A stretch of 33,723 bases of DNA, from assembly GCA_023142995.1 (NCBI GenBank), contig JAGLIM010000053.1, forward strand, positions 1 through 33,723. The letters are read 5' to 3'. The notes beneath the pieces were generated by a model, which was not told the DNA's origin, did no database searches, and saw nothing but the letters and a program-made list of their open reading frames with translations. Both the position numbers and the translations under genes were made by a program. This document shows positions 7,860-14,088 of the stretch, piece after piece; positions within the stretch are counted from its first letter, which is position 1; every line of letters begins with the position of its first letter. Origin of the DNA: Minisyncoccota bacterium (GTDB lineage Bacteria > Patescibacteriota > Minisyncoccia > JAHIHE01 > JAGLIN01).

Positions 7860-9569
7860 ATGAAAAAGAAAAAGAAGAATAAAACAAACAGAAAGACCTT
7901 AATCGTTATCATCTTGATGCTAATGTTTTTTATAGGAATAATTTCTTTTACCAATTATAATTATTCTGATAAGATCCTTCCTAATATATTTATCAGCGGA
8001 GAAAGTTATTCAAACCTCACCAAAGAAGAAGCACTAAATAAACTCAACGATAGAACAAAAGATATTCGCGAGAATGGTCTGACTTTTTTATATTACAGCA
8101 AAACATATAACATTCCACTTTCAGAATTAGGAATTATACTTAATACTGAAACTATCATAGAACGAGCATATAATTATGGCCATAAAGAAGATATCATTGA
8201 GAATATAAAGGACCATTTCAAACTTCAGACAGAAAGTATTCATTTTCGAATAGCAGTAAAGATTGATGAAAAAATAATGGATGATTATATTTTGCATAAT
8301 CTCTCACATATTGAAGATCCACCAAAAGACTTTCGTTATATATACGAAGATGACAACTTTATTCCGAAAGAAGCAAAATCAGGAATTGTTATAGATAGAT
8401 CAGAATTGAAAACAAATATTTCAAATAATATAACCAACTTTCAAAATGACATAATAAAGCTGAGCTTGGTCGAAAGAAAACCAAGCATTACCAGCGATCA
8501 TAATGATAATGCTCTCCTACAGGCAAATAATTTGATAAAAAATAAGATCATCTTAAAATATAATTCGGAGCAATGGGAAGTTCAACAAGCAGATTTTGCC
8601 CTCTGGATCGATTTTGGTCTAGTAGAAAATAACGATCTAGAAGTTAAAGCAGATCACTTAACTATAGAAGACTACTTGCTAACTATTATTCCTCAAATAA
8701 ACCGCGAACCTATTAATGCTCAACTTGATTTTGAAGATGAAAGAATTGAAATGTTCTCATTGAGCCAAGAAGGAATTGCTCTGCAAGTTGAAAAAAGTAG
8801 AGAAGAAATTGATAGAGCTATTTTCAAGAAAGAAAATTATTCTGATAATCCAGAAAAAGAAATTACAATTGAGATTGAGATGATCACTGAAAAAGTTCAA
8901 CCTGAAATTACAACAGAAAGTATTGATAATATGGGAATAACCTCTCTTCTTGCAACAGGAGAATCAAATTTCTATGGCTCAACAAGAAATAGGAAACACA
9001 ATATTGCAGTTGGCGCTGGAAAGTTTCAAGGCATTCTTATCGGACCAGGAGATTTGTTTTCATTTAACAAAGTATTGGGAAATGTTGGACCGAGAGAAGG
9101 ATATCTTCCAGAGCTAGTAATCAAAAAAGGAGAAACAGTTCCAGAATATGGCGGAGGTTTATGTCAGGTTTCAACAACCACATTTCGAGGAGCTGTCCTT
9201 GCAGGACTTGAGGTCACTGAAAGAAAAAATCACGCATATGCTGTGAAATATTATGCTCCTCAGGGAACAGACGCAACGATCTATCCACCACATCCAGACC
9301 TTCAGTTCAAAAATAATACTCCAGCATATATTCTCATTCAAACAAAAATTGAAGGAAATAAACTCTATTTTGATTTTTATGGATCAGACGATGGCAGAAA
9401 TGTTCAGATGAAAGGACCTGTGACCTATAACTGGGAAGAAGATGGTTCAATGAAATCTGTCTGGACCCAACAGGTCTTTGATAAAAATGAGGAACTTCTG
9501 TTTGAAAAGAAATTCTATAGCACTTACAGATCTCCAAAACTATACCCACAGAAGAATCCTTTAGAGTAG
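7860..9569 (+). CDS. VanW family protein with peptidoglycan-binding-like domains
   Basis: 569 aa from the ATG at 7860; the track uses a TTG 12 bases earlier. A Lys-rich tail and one membrane segment (about 12-35) anchor it, with the rest outside. Two putative peptidoglycan-binding domains (PG_binding_4 type) cover about 40-330. The VanW domain lies at about 380-510 with FSFNKVLGNVGPREGY and GGGLCQVSTT. VanW proteins are common in Gram-positive bacteria and CPR, and their biochemical role is not settled; a cell-wall function fits with the L,D-transpeptidase in the same window. No clear ribosome-binding site is seen. Confidence 0.9.
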   Translation: MKKKKKNKTNRKTLIVIILMLMFFIGIISFTNYNYSDKILPNIFISGESYSNLTKEEALNKLNDRTKDIRENGLTFLYYSKTYNIPLSELGIILNTETIIERAYNYGHKEDIIENIKDHFKLQTESIHFRIAVKIDEKIMDDYILHNLSHIEDPPKDFRYIYEDDNFIPKEAKSGIVIDRSELKTNISNNITNFQNDIIKLSLVERKPSITSDHNDNALLQANNLIKNKIILKYNSEQWEVQQADFALWIDFGLVENNDLEVKADHLTIEDYLLTIIPQINREPINAQLDFEDERIEMFSLSQEGIALQVEKSREEIDRAIFKKENYSDNPEKEITIEIEMITEKVQPEITTESIDNMGITSLLATGESNFYGSTRNRKHNIAVGAGKFQGILIGPGDLFSFNKVLGNVGPREGYLPELVIKKGETVPEYGGGLCQVSTTTFRGAVLAGLEVTERKNHAYAVKYYAPQGTDATIYPPHPDLQFKNNTPAYILIQTKIEGNKLYFDFYGSDDGRNVQMKGPVTYNWEEDGSMKSVWTQQVFDKNEELLFEKKFYSTYRSPKLYPQKNPLE

Positions 9570-9601
9570 AATTAGAAAGTTAGGAGTTAAGGATAATTGT
9601 T

Positions 9602-9659
9602 GGTTCAGTGTCTCTGACCTGAACCGTTTATTTCTTTAAACATTGAGGTTTCGACCTCA
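9602..9659 (+). terminator. Two hairpins between vanW and maf
   Basis: GGTTCAG pairs with CTGAACC (9602-9625) and is followed by a T-rich stretch, so it may end the recX-vanW transcript. A second small hairpin, TGAGGT-TTCG-ACCTCA, lies at 9644-9659. One stray copy of the TTAGAAAGTTAG motif of the clpC leader lies at about 9572. Confidence 0.5.
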
Positions 9660-9703
9660 CAAACTATATAAATATAAACATTAAAATTTCTATATTTAAA
9701 ACT

Positions 9704-10306
9704 ATGAGAAAGATAATTCTTGCTTCAGGTTCAGAAAATAAAAGAAAGTTGATCAAATCAATCGGCTTGAATTTCTCAATCGAAAAAAGCAAATATAAAG
9801 AAGATATGTCAGAAAAGTTACCCGCGATCAAACTTGCAAAAAAGCTTGCTCTTGGTAAAGCGCAAGATGTTGCCAAGAAACACAAAAATGCGATTATCAT
9901 TGGAGTAGACACTTTTGGAATAATTGACAACAAATTCATCGGACAAGCAAAGTCGCCAAAAGAAGCAAAAAAGATACTGAAACTACTTAGTGACAGAAAA
10001 CATAAGATCATTACTGGAATCGCCATTATTGATACTCAAAAAAATAAGATCATTTCCGACTATGATATTTCACAAGTATGGATTAAGAAACTTTCCACAA
10101 AAGAGATTGACAGTTATATCAAAACCAAAGAACCTATGTTCAAAGCATCTGCCTATGCGATCCAGAAATTAGGATCAGTTTTTATTGAAAAGATCAATGG
10201 AAATCATATGGGAATTATTGGATTACCAATTGGAAAAATATATAAACATCTTTTAGAACTTGACGTTAATATTCTTGAAAAACCTTACTACAACGACCAC
10301 TCTTGA
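9704..10306 (+). CDS. maf: Maf family nucleotide pyrophosphatase
   Basis: 200 aa. The N-terminus IILASGSENKRKLI matches the family LASxSPRR motif, with Pro and one Arg replaced. GVDTFG carries the conserved Asp, and the C-terminal block KEPMFKASAYAIQ...GNHMGIIGLPI matches GEPxDKAGAYGIQ...GLPL. Maf proteins hydrolyse non-canonical or dTTP/UTP-type nucleoside triphosphates. The gene has no Shine-Dalgarno sequence; a TATATT box 10-15 bases before the ATG suggests a very short leader. Its stop codon overlaps the tRNA promoter. Confidence 0.85.
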   Translation: MRKIILASGSENKRKLIKSIGLNFSIEKSKYKEDMSEKLPAIKLAKKLALGKAQDVAKKHKNAIIIGVDTFGIIDNKFIGQAKSPKEAKKILKLLSDRKHKIITGIAIIDTQKNKIISDYDISQVWIKKLSTKEIDSYIKTKEPMFKASAYAIQKLGSVFIEKINGNHMGIIGLPIGKIYKHLLELDVNILEKPYYNDHS

Positions 10307-10331
10307 TGTTTTTTATAATTTATTATATACT
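10303..10331 (+). promoter_or_regulatory. Promoter of the tRNA cluster
   Basis: TTGATG, 17-bp spacer, TATACT, with the -35 box overlapping the maf stop codon. It is 15 bases from the first tRNA. Confidence 0.7.
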
Positions 10332-10346
10332 CTTATAGTAATAAAG

Positions 10347-10420
10347 GCGCTCGTAGCTCAATTGGATAGAGCACTTGGCTTCGGACCAAGGGGTTGTGGG
10401 TTCGATTCCTGCCGAGCGCA
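10347..10420 (+). tRNA. tRNA-Arg (anticodon TCG)
   Basis: Full cloverleaf: acceptor GCGCTCG/CGAGCGC, D arm, anticodon loop CTTCGGA with TCG, and T loop TTCGATT. CCA is not encoded. Confidence 0.97.
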
Positions 10421-10428
10421 CAAGAATT

Positions 10429-10493
10429 GTATAACGCAAAACGTATAACGTGTAATTTATCATACGTTATACGTTATACGTTTTGCGTTATAC
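10429..10493. repeat. 22-bp perfect inverted repeat between tRNAs
   Basis: The 22-bp arm at 10429-10450 is exactly complementary to 10472-10493. The arms are themselves built of AACGTATAACG-like units. It forms a long hairpin between tRNA-Arg and tRNA-Lys and may guide processing. Confidence 0.92.
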
Positions 10494-10498
10494 ACTAT

Positions 10499-10571
10499 GG
10501 GTCGTTAGCTCAATTGGTAGAGCAGTTGCCTCTTAAGCAATTGGTTAGAGGTTCAAGTCCTCTACGACCCA
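10499..10571 (+). tRNA. tRNA-Lys (anticodon CTT)
   Basis: Acceptor GGGTCGT/ACGACCC, anticodon loop CTCTTAA, T loop TTCAAGT. CCA is not encoded. Confidence 0.96.
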
Positions 10572-10576
10572 CAGAA

Positions 10577-10641
10577 AACATATTAACATACTAACAATTT
10601 AACAATTTTTAATCTTGTTAAAATGTTAATATGTTTAAATG
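10577..10641. repeat. Inverted repeat between tRNA-Lys and tRNA-His
   Basis: CATATTAACA pairs with TGTTAATATG, and an inner TTAACAA pairs with TTGTTAA. The second tRNA spacer is thus also a hairpin, built from a different unit than the first. Confidence 0.7.
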
Positions 10642-10654
10642 TTAAAATAAATAT

Positions 10655-10726
10655 GGTGGCTATGGTGTAATGGTAACACTAGAGGTTGTGGTCCTCTCGT
10701 CTCGGGTTCAATTCCCGATAGCCACC
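10655..10726 (+). tRNA. tRNA-His (anticodon GTG)
   Basis: Acceptor GTGGCTA/TAGCCAC with the extra G at -1 facing C73, as is typical for tRNA-His. The anticodon loop is TTGTGGT. The 3' end is followed by CAAATCTAAAATAA and a terminator. Sequences like this tail are repeated at 11346, 11898, 12555 and 13395. Confidence 0.97.
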
Positions 10727-10738
10727 CAAATCTAAAAT

Positions 10739-10764
10739 AACCGCTAATGTTAGCGGTTTTCTTA
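10739..10764 (+). terminator. Terminator of the tRNA cluster
   Basis: AACCGCTAATGTTAGCGGTT followed by TTC and an AT-rich tail. The hairpin form (A)CCGCTAAT..AGCGG recurs behind the array repeats. Confidence 0.85.
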
Positions 10765-10788
10765 TTATTAAATCGTAAACCACACCCC

Positions 10789-10817
10789 TTGACAAGTCGC
10801 TTATCTTATGCTATACT
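10789..10817 (+). promoter_or_regulatory. Promoter of the 51-aa gene
   Basis: TTGACA, 17-bp spacer, TATACT with an extended -10 TGC. The leader (10825-10960) contains a hairpin CTGTTGGTTTAA/TTAAACAAACAG (10888-10921) and a longer imperfect one (GTTCTAGTAATAATAAA with TTTGTTATTATAAGAAC). Confidence 0.83.
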
Positions 10818-10968
10818 CTATAGTTCTAGTAATAATAAACTTTACAAAAAAATACACTTACCACAAAGAATTTGTTATTATAAGAACCTGTTGGTTTAAA
10901 TAAAAATAATTAAACAAACAGAATTTCTATAATTACATAATACCGAAAAAAATCAGGAGAGATTGCAA

Positions 10969-11124
10969 ATGGAAAATGAATTAGAGAAGAAAATGGAAAA
11001 AGATGTAGATTGGTTTGCTGTCGTAGTTAAGGTACTACGACTTAGAAATGAAGAAAATTATGGCAAAAGAGATATTGCCAATTACTTAGAAGATCATATT
11101 GGGGATTTTGTCAAAAAGACATAA
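10969..11124 (+). CDS. 51-aa protein of unknown function
   Basis: This gene is missing from the ORF track. It has the ribosome site AGGAGA eight bases before ATG, a strong promoter and a terminator, so it is very likely expressed. The product is charged and helical (MENELEKKMEKDVDWFAVVV...), with a basic middle (KVLRLRNEENYGKRD) and an acidic end. It may be a small regulator, but no family is recognised. It is the first module of the array behind tRNA-His. Confidence 0.75.
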   Translation: MENELEKKMEKDVDWFAVVVKVLRLRNEENYGKRDIANYLEDHIGDFVKKT

Positions 11125-11144
11125 TTCCGTACATTACAACGAGT

Positions 11145-11174
11145 GAGATGTGCTTGCATGTCTCCCGTTTTTTT
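11145..11174 (+). terminator. Terminator of the 51-aa gene
   Basis: GAGATGTG pairs with CATGTCTC (loop CTTG), followed by CCG and nine T. Confidence 0.87.
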
Positions 11175-11310
11175 TTACTTAAATATATGCTTATTCAATT
11201 CATTATAACTAAGTGAAATTGAACTCATTATACAAAACAAGCTTTCTCTTTACTTGTAAAACAATATCACTACTTCAAATCAACGATACAAAAACTCTCA
11301 TTCAAAACCA

Positions 11311-11356
11311 ATCTCACAAATTTAGTTCTAACGTTCTCAGCTACGCCACCCAAATC
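11311..11356. repeat. Array repeat, copy A
   Basis: The 35-bp core 11318-11352 reads AAATTTAGTTCTAACG, TTCTCAG, CTACGCCACCCA. It is followed by AATC as behind tRNA-His and then by a terminator-like hairpin. The cores of copies A, B and C differ by only one or two bases. Confidence 0.9.
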
Positions 11357-11389
11357 AAAAAATTCATCTGAGAATTAGTCAGATGAGTT
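11357..11389 (-). terminator. Terminator of the 95-aa gene
   Basis: AATTCATCTGA pairs with TCAGATGAGTT. On the minus strand it is followed by TTTTTT. It starts four bases behind the stop codon. Confidence 0.85.
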
Positions 11390-11392
11390 ATA

Positions 11393-11680
11393 TTATACTT
11401 CTATTAACTGTTTCATAAGAGAATCTAGTTGTCGCGAAACAAGACTATCATAATTTGCTTCACTATCCCTTATCTCTAATAAAATATTGCCTATACGTTC
11501 TTTCGAAATTATATTCTTCTCGAATAAATCATATGTCTCTTCTATCTTTATACATAAGTCAGAACACTTAGAAAGATTAAAATTACCACTGTTTGCTATC
11601 TTTGCTTTCTCAAGTAGATCAGAAATCATCGATTCTGCTAATGCTTTATTAATATCTGTTCCTTCTTCTAAAACTTTCAT
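11393..11680 (-). CDS. 95-aa helical protein of unknown function
   Basis: MKVLEEGTDINKAL... has a good ribosome site (GGAGTGA) eight bases before ATG, a promoter with TTGACA and its own terminator. It is predicted to be all helical with regular Leu/Ile spacing, no membrane segment and two Cys (CSDLC). No family is recognised. It is the second module of the array and lies between repeats A and B. Confidence 0.8.
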   Translation of the reverse strand: MKVLEEGTDINKALAESMISDLLEKAKIANSGNFNLSKCSDLCIKIEETYDLFEKNIISKERIGNILLEIRDSEANYDSLVSRQLDSLMKQLIEV

Positions 11681-11752
11681 CTTTCATCACTCCTTTATTC
11701 TATTTTTTTGTACAATATTCATTGACCAATTACTTTGGCATTATTTACCTTA

Positions 11753-11781
11753 TATATATCATCACATTATAAAACTGTCAA
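11753..11781 (-). promoter_or_regulatory. Promoter of the 95-aa gene
   Basis: Minus strand TTGACA, 17-bp spacer, TATATA. The -35 box directly abuts the end of the long repeat block B. Confidence 0.72.
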
Positions 11782-11782
11782 G

Positions 11783-11938
11783 AAAAAGATGTTTGATGAA
11801 AATTTAGTAGATCTAAACTTTTTATTTTAAGTTCGGTATATGAACATCTTTATCTAAAGCTAATTCTACAAATTTAGTTCTAACGTTCTCCGCTACGCCA
11901 CCCAGCTCAATTTAACCGCTAATATTGGCTGTTTTTTT
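11783..11938. repeat. Array repeat, copy B, with long flank
   Basis: Core 11870-11904. Upstream flank AAAAAGATGTTTGATGAAAA and TTTAGTAGAT match copy C over about 150 bp. Downstream CCCAGCTCAATTTAACCGCT leads into an imperfect hairpin and seven T (11914-11938), like the tRNA-His terminator. No gene is seen between 11940 and 12081. Confidence 0.9.
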
Positions 11939-12081
11939 ATGCTCATTTATAAAGTTAGAAATCTTTAATGTATTTGAGAAAGAAAATAACAGATATTGAT
12001 CCATTGTTTTTTATGATATTGAGTTTATCTAGATGATTTATGTCTACAGTAATAAAAAGCTATATTTACTGATACTGATAT

Positions 12082-12103
12082 AAAAAAAGGAAGAAAAATC
12101 TTC
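12082..12103 (-). terminator. Terminator of the 63-aa gene
   Basis: GAAGA-TTTT-TCTTC followed by seven T on the minus strand, about 50 bases behind the stop codon. Confidence 0.6.
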
Positions 12104-12155
12104 AACATAATAGCTAAAAATTTAACTTCCATTTTGAGATTTTGAATTTTTAAAT

Positions 12156-12347
12156 CTAAGACACGATTGTCACTCCACTAAATTCTTTATATCTTTCAAC
12201 TTTCTCACCCTCTCGCCATCCAACGGTTCTAGTTCCCTGATTATAATTTAATTTTATATCTTTTAGCTTTATCTCTTTGCCACATCTCAAGCTTGCCGCT
12301 TCAGCAATTAACCTCTTAGTCTCTTCTAAATCAAATTCATCGCACAT
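12156..12347 (-). CDS. 63-aa protein of unknown function
   Basis: MCDEFDLEETKRLIAEAAS... has the ribosome site AGGTGA six bases before ATG and a TTGACA promoter. It has a helical first half and a beta-rich second half (RTVGWREGEKVERYKEFSGV), so it could be a small single-domain protein. No family is recognised. It is the third module of the array, between repeats B and C. Confidence 0.72.
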   Translation of the reverse strand: MCDEFDLEETKRLIAEAASLRCGKEIKLKDIKLNYNQGTRTVGWREGEKVERYKEFSGVTIVS

Positions 12348-12368
12348 GACGATTCACCTCACATATCT

Positions 12369-12397
12369 CTTTTAACATTTATTTAAATTCCTGTCAA
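12369..12397 (-). promoter_or_regulatory. Promoter of the 63-aa gene
   Basis: Minus strand TTGACA, 17-bp spacer, TAAAAG. The -35 box is immediately preceded by four 11-bp tandem repeats. Confidence 0.6.
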
Positions 12398-12399
12398 AA

Positions 12400-12443
12400 C
12401 AGAATACTTACAGAATACTTACAGAATACAGACAGAATACAGG
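12400..12443 (-). repeat. Four 11-bp tandem repeats next to a promoter
   Basis: CAGAATACTTA twice, then CAGAATACAGA and CAGAATACAGG. The period is one helical turn and the array abuts the -35 box of the 63-aa gene, as expected for binding sites of a regulator. Confidence 0.88.
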
Positions 12444-12596
12444 AAAAGATGTTTGATAAAAATTTAGTAGATTTAAACTTCTTCTAAATCAGGAATAAAT
12501 AAACCCTTATTTAAAGCTAATCTCACAAATTTAGTTCTAACGTTCTCCACTACGCCACCCAAACCTAAAATAATCACTAATACTAGTGATTATTTT
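12443..12596. repeat. Array repeat, copy C, with long flank
   Basis: Core 12527-12561. The flank matches copy B from GGAAAAGATGTTTGATAAAA on. Behind CCACCCA the sequence AACCTAAAATAATCACTAAT closely follows the tRNA-His tail (AATCTAAAATAACCGCTAAT), with a terminator hairpin and TATTTTT. Confidence 0.92.
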
Positions 12597-12652
12597 TGTA
12601 TCTCAATCATATGCTATAACTCTATAAAAGATTCTCAGCTACTAGACCATTG

Positions 12653-12681
12653 TTGACTTGCATAGTTACATAATACATAAT
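12653..12681 (+). promoter_or_regulatory. Possible promoter upstream of the NUDIX gene
   Basis: TTGACT, 17-bp spacer, CATAAT. It is 200 bases from the gene. Apart from an AGGAG site at 12698 with no convincing start, I see nothing else in 12600-12888. Confidence 0.35.
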
Positions 12682-12888
12682 ATGAATAATAAGATATAGG
12701 AGATTAATAAATAATCATTTCACTAATATCATTTTTCAAAAAGGCGAACAGATTTTTATAAAGAGCATGGGTAATAAATGGCTTAGATCGATAATTATTA
12801 CACTGAACGGAAATTACTGATAAAATATGGAAAATACTTTGCCAATTTTAATTCATTTAGAAAAATTCTAACAAATTATTGTCATAAT

Positions 12889-13329
12889 ATGATATCTATC
12901 AATCCTATTGAAAATTTCAATAAAAAGTTTGAAGTAGTATCCTTATTTACTATTTATAATGGAAAAATATTATTACTCAAAAGACAAGAAAATAAACCTC
13001 AAGAAAAAACATGGGGACCTCCAGCAGGGAAAGTAGATGATGGCGAAAATCTTGAGCAGGCAATTTGTAGAGAAACTTTTGAGGAGACAAGTATAAAAAT
13101 AGAAACAGATCAAATAACCAAATATAAAAAGTGCTACTATGTAAGACACGACGATATAGATTTTGTGTTTTATGTTTATGCAATAAAACTGAATAAAAAG
13201 CCAGAAATAATACTAAGACCCGTTGAACATTCAGAACATTCTTGGTTTACACCACAAGAAGCATTGAGAATTGATCTAGTACAAAATGAAGAAACTCCTA
13301 TTACTGATTTCTTTTTTAAGAACAAATAA
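12889..13329 (+). CDS. NUDIX hydrolase
   Basis: 146 aa, one domain. The NUDIX box reads GKVDDGENLEQAICRETFEE, matching Gx5Ex7REUxEE; the following Gly of the consensus is Thr. The metal-binding RETFEE residues are intact. NUDIX enzymes hydrolyse nucleoside diphosphates linked to another group; the substrate cannot be told here. The sequence before ATG has no Shine-Dalgarno site; CATAAT overlaps the start region, so the start is less sure than the domain. It is the fourth module of the array, on the opposite strand to its left neighbours, between repeats C and D. Confidence 0.88.
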   Translation: MISINPIENFNKKFEVVSLFTIYNGKILLLKRQENKPQEKTWGPPAGKVDDGENLEQAICRETFEETSIKIETDQITKYKKCYYVRHDDIDFVFYVYAIKLNKKPEIILRPVEHSEHSWFTPQEALRIDLVQNEETPITDFFFKNK

Positions 13330-13378
13330 ATAATATTTTATTATGAAAAATATAAACAGCAACCAGAACCATTCAATA

Positions 13379-13402
13379 TAACGTTCTCTACGAAGCCACC
13401 CA
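13379..13402. repeat. Array repeat, copy D (partial)
   Basis: TAACGTTCTC, TACGAAGCCACCCA: only the inner part of the core is kept, with a two-base insertion. Confidence 0.75.
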
Positions 13403-13543
13403 GCGCTTTTTTAATGCTTTTTTCAGTTTTTCAAAATCGCTTTTAGTTCCATTAAATTCCCAATCAACAGTTTTTGTAAGCATATTGCAAAAATCGTGAT
13501 ATACCTTTTTTGTTTTTATTAATTTAGTTCTAACGTCATCCAC
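13388..13543 (-). pseudogene. Remnant reading frame between repeats D and E
   Basis: On the minus strand an open frame of about 51 codons runs from a GTG within repeat E to a TAG within repeat D: VDDVRTKLIKTKKVYHDF... ending FEKLKKALKKRWVAS. It has no ribosome-binding site or ATG at its start. Its first residues match the frame seen in the other repeats (ENVRTKF). It could be a gene fragment carried by the module or a small intact gene with an unusual start. No family is recognised. Confidence 0.35.
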
Positions 13544-13583
13544 TAACCTTGGTCTAAAACAATCGCTAATCAGCGATTGTTTT
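13521..13583. repeat. Array repeat, copy E, with terminator hairpin
   Basis: AATTTAGTTCTAACG is kept, then CATCCACTAACC replaces the CTACGCCACCC part. TCTAAAACAATCGCTAAT and a hairpin CAATCGCT/AGCGATTG with T runs on both strands follow. This is the last recognisable copy. Confidence 0.75.
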
Positions 13584-13613
13584 TATAATACACATAATAA
13601 AAAGAGGAGTCTT

Positions 13614-13937
13614 TCAACTTCCTCTCGTTCTTCCCATAGACATTTGTGCCTCTGCTTCAGAGATAATGTCTTCATTCTTGAGATTTGTTCTGAACTCTTC
13701 GATTCTATCAAGAGTTTCCTGATCCTTTAAGTCAGAAAGATAGCAAAAAGCATAGAATCTATCAGATGGATCCTCGCTTTCTAATAGATTTCTTAAGAAA
13801 TCTTTTGCCTCTTCTGCTGCTTCTGCATTAACTTCTAAGGAAACTTCTCCTATTTTATTAAGAACAAAACACCTTGGACACGCTTGATTTTTAAGTGCCT
13901 TGAAAAGCTCTTCTAAACTCGATCCTTCTTGTGTAAT
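13614..13937 (-). CDS. 107-aa protein with an apparent ATT start codon
   Basis: Missing from the ORF track because no ATG, GTG or TTG begins it. The ribosome site AGGAGG lies eight bases before ATT, an in-frame TAG stands two codons upstream of ATT, and a TTGACA/TATACT promoter precedes it. The frame is open for 107 codons: TQEGSSLEELFKALKNQACPRCFVLNK..., helical with a CPRC pair. ATT is a known rare initiator (infC in E. coli). A sequencing error is the alternative. No family is recognised; the charged, helical style is like the 148-aa protein at 25387. Confidence 0.72.
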   Translation of the reverse strand: MTQEGSSLEELFKALKNQACPRCFVLNKIGEVSLEVNAEAAEEAKDFLRNLLESEDPSDRFYAFCYLSDLKDQETLDRIEEFRTNLKNEDIISEAEAQMSMGRTRGS

Positions 13938-14005
13938 TTTCTATTCCTCCTATAGTTTAGTAAAAAACTTCTGAAATACGTTTACCAGAAATCATTACTA
14001 TACAA

Positions 14006-14033
14006 AGTATATATAAATGATCATAAGTGTCAA
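14006..14033 (-). promoter_or_regulatory. Promoter of the ATT-start gene
   Basis: Minus strand TTGACA, 16-bp spacer, TATACT. The leader holds a hairpin (TTCTG/CAGAA) before AGGAGG. Confidence 0.75.
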
Positions 14034-14043
14034 TCTTAATAAA

Positions 14044-14073
14044 AATAAAAAAAAGTCCCAAAATGAATTGGGA
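14044..14073 (-). terminator. Terminator of purB
   Basis: Minus strand TCCCAA, loop TTCATT, TTGGGA, then C and eight T. Confidence 0.85.
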
Positions 14074-14088
14074 TAAAATCTTTGATAT

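Noticed and set aside
10260-10594. ORFs of 62 and 66 aa in the track over the tRNA genes
   Set aside because: They read through tRNA-Arg and tRNA-Lys; typical false frames across tRNA genes.
10739-10764. Riboswitch or attenuator ahead of the 51-aa gene
   Set aside because: The hairpin belongs to the tRNA cluster terminator and lies upstream of the promoter at 10789.
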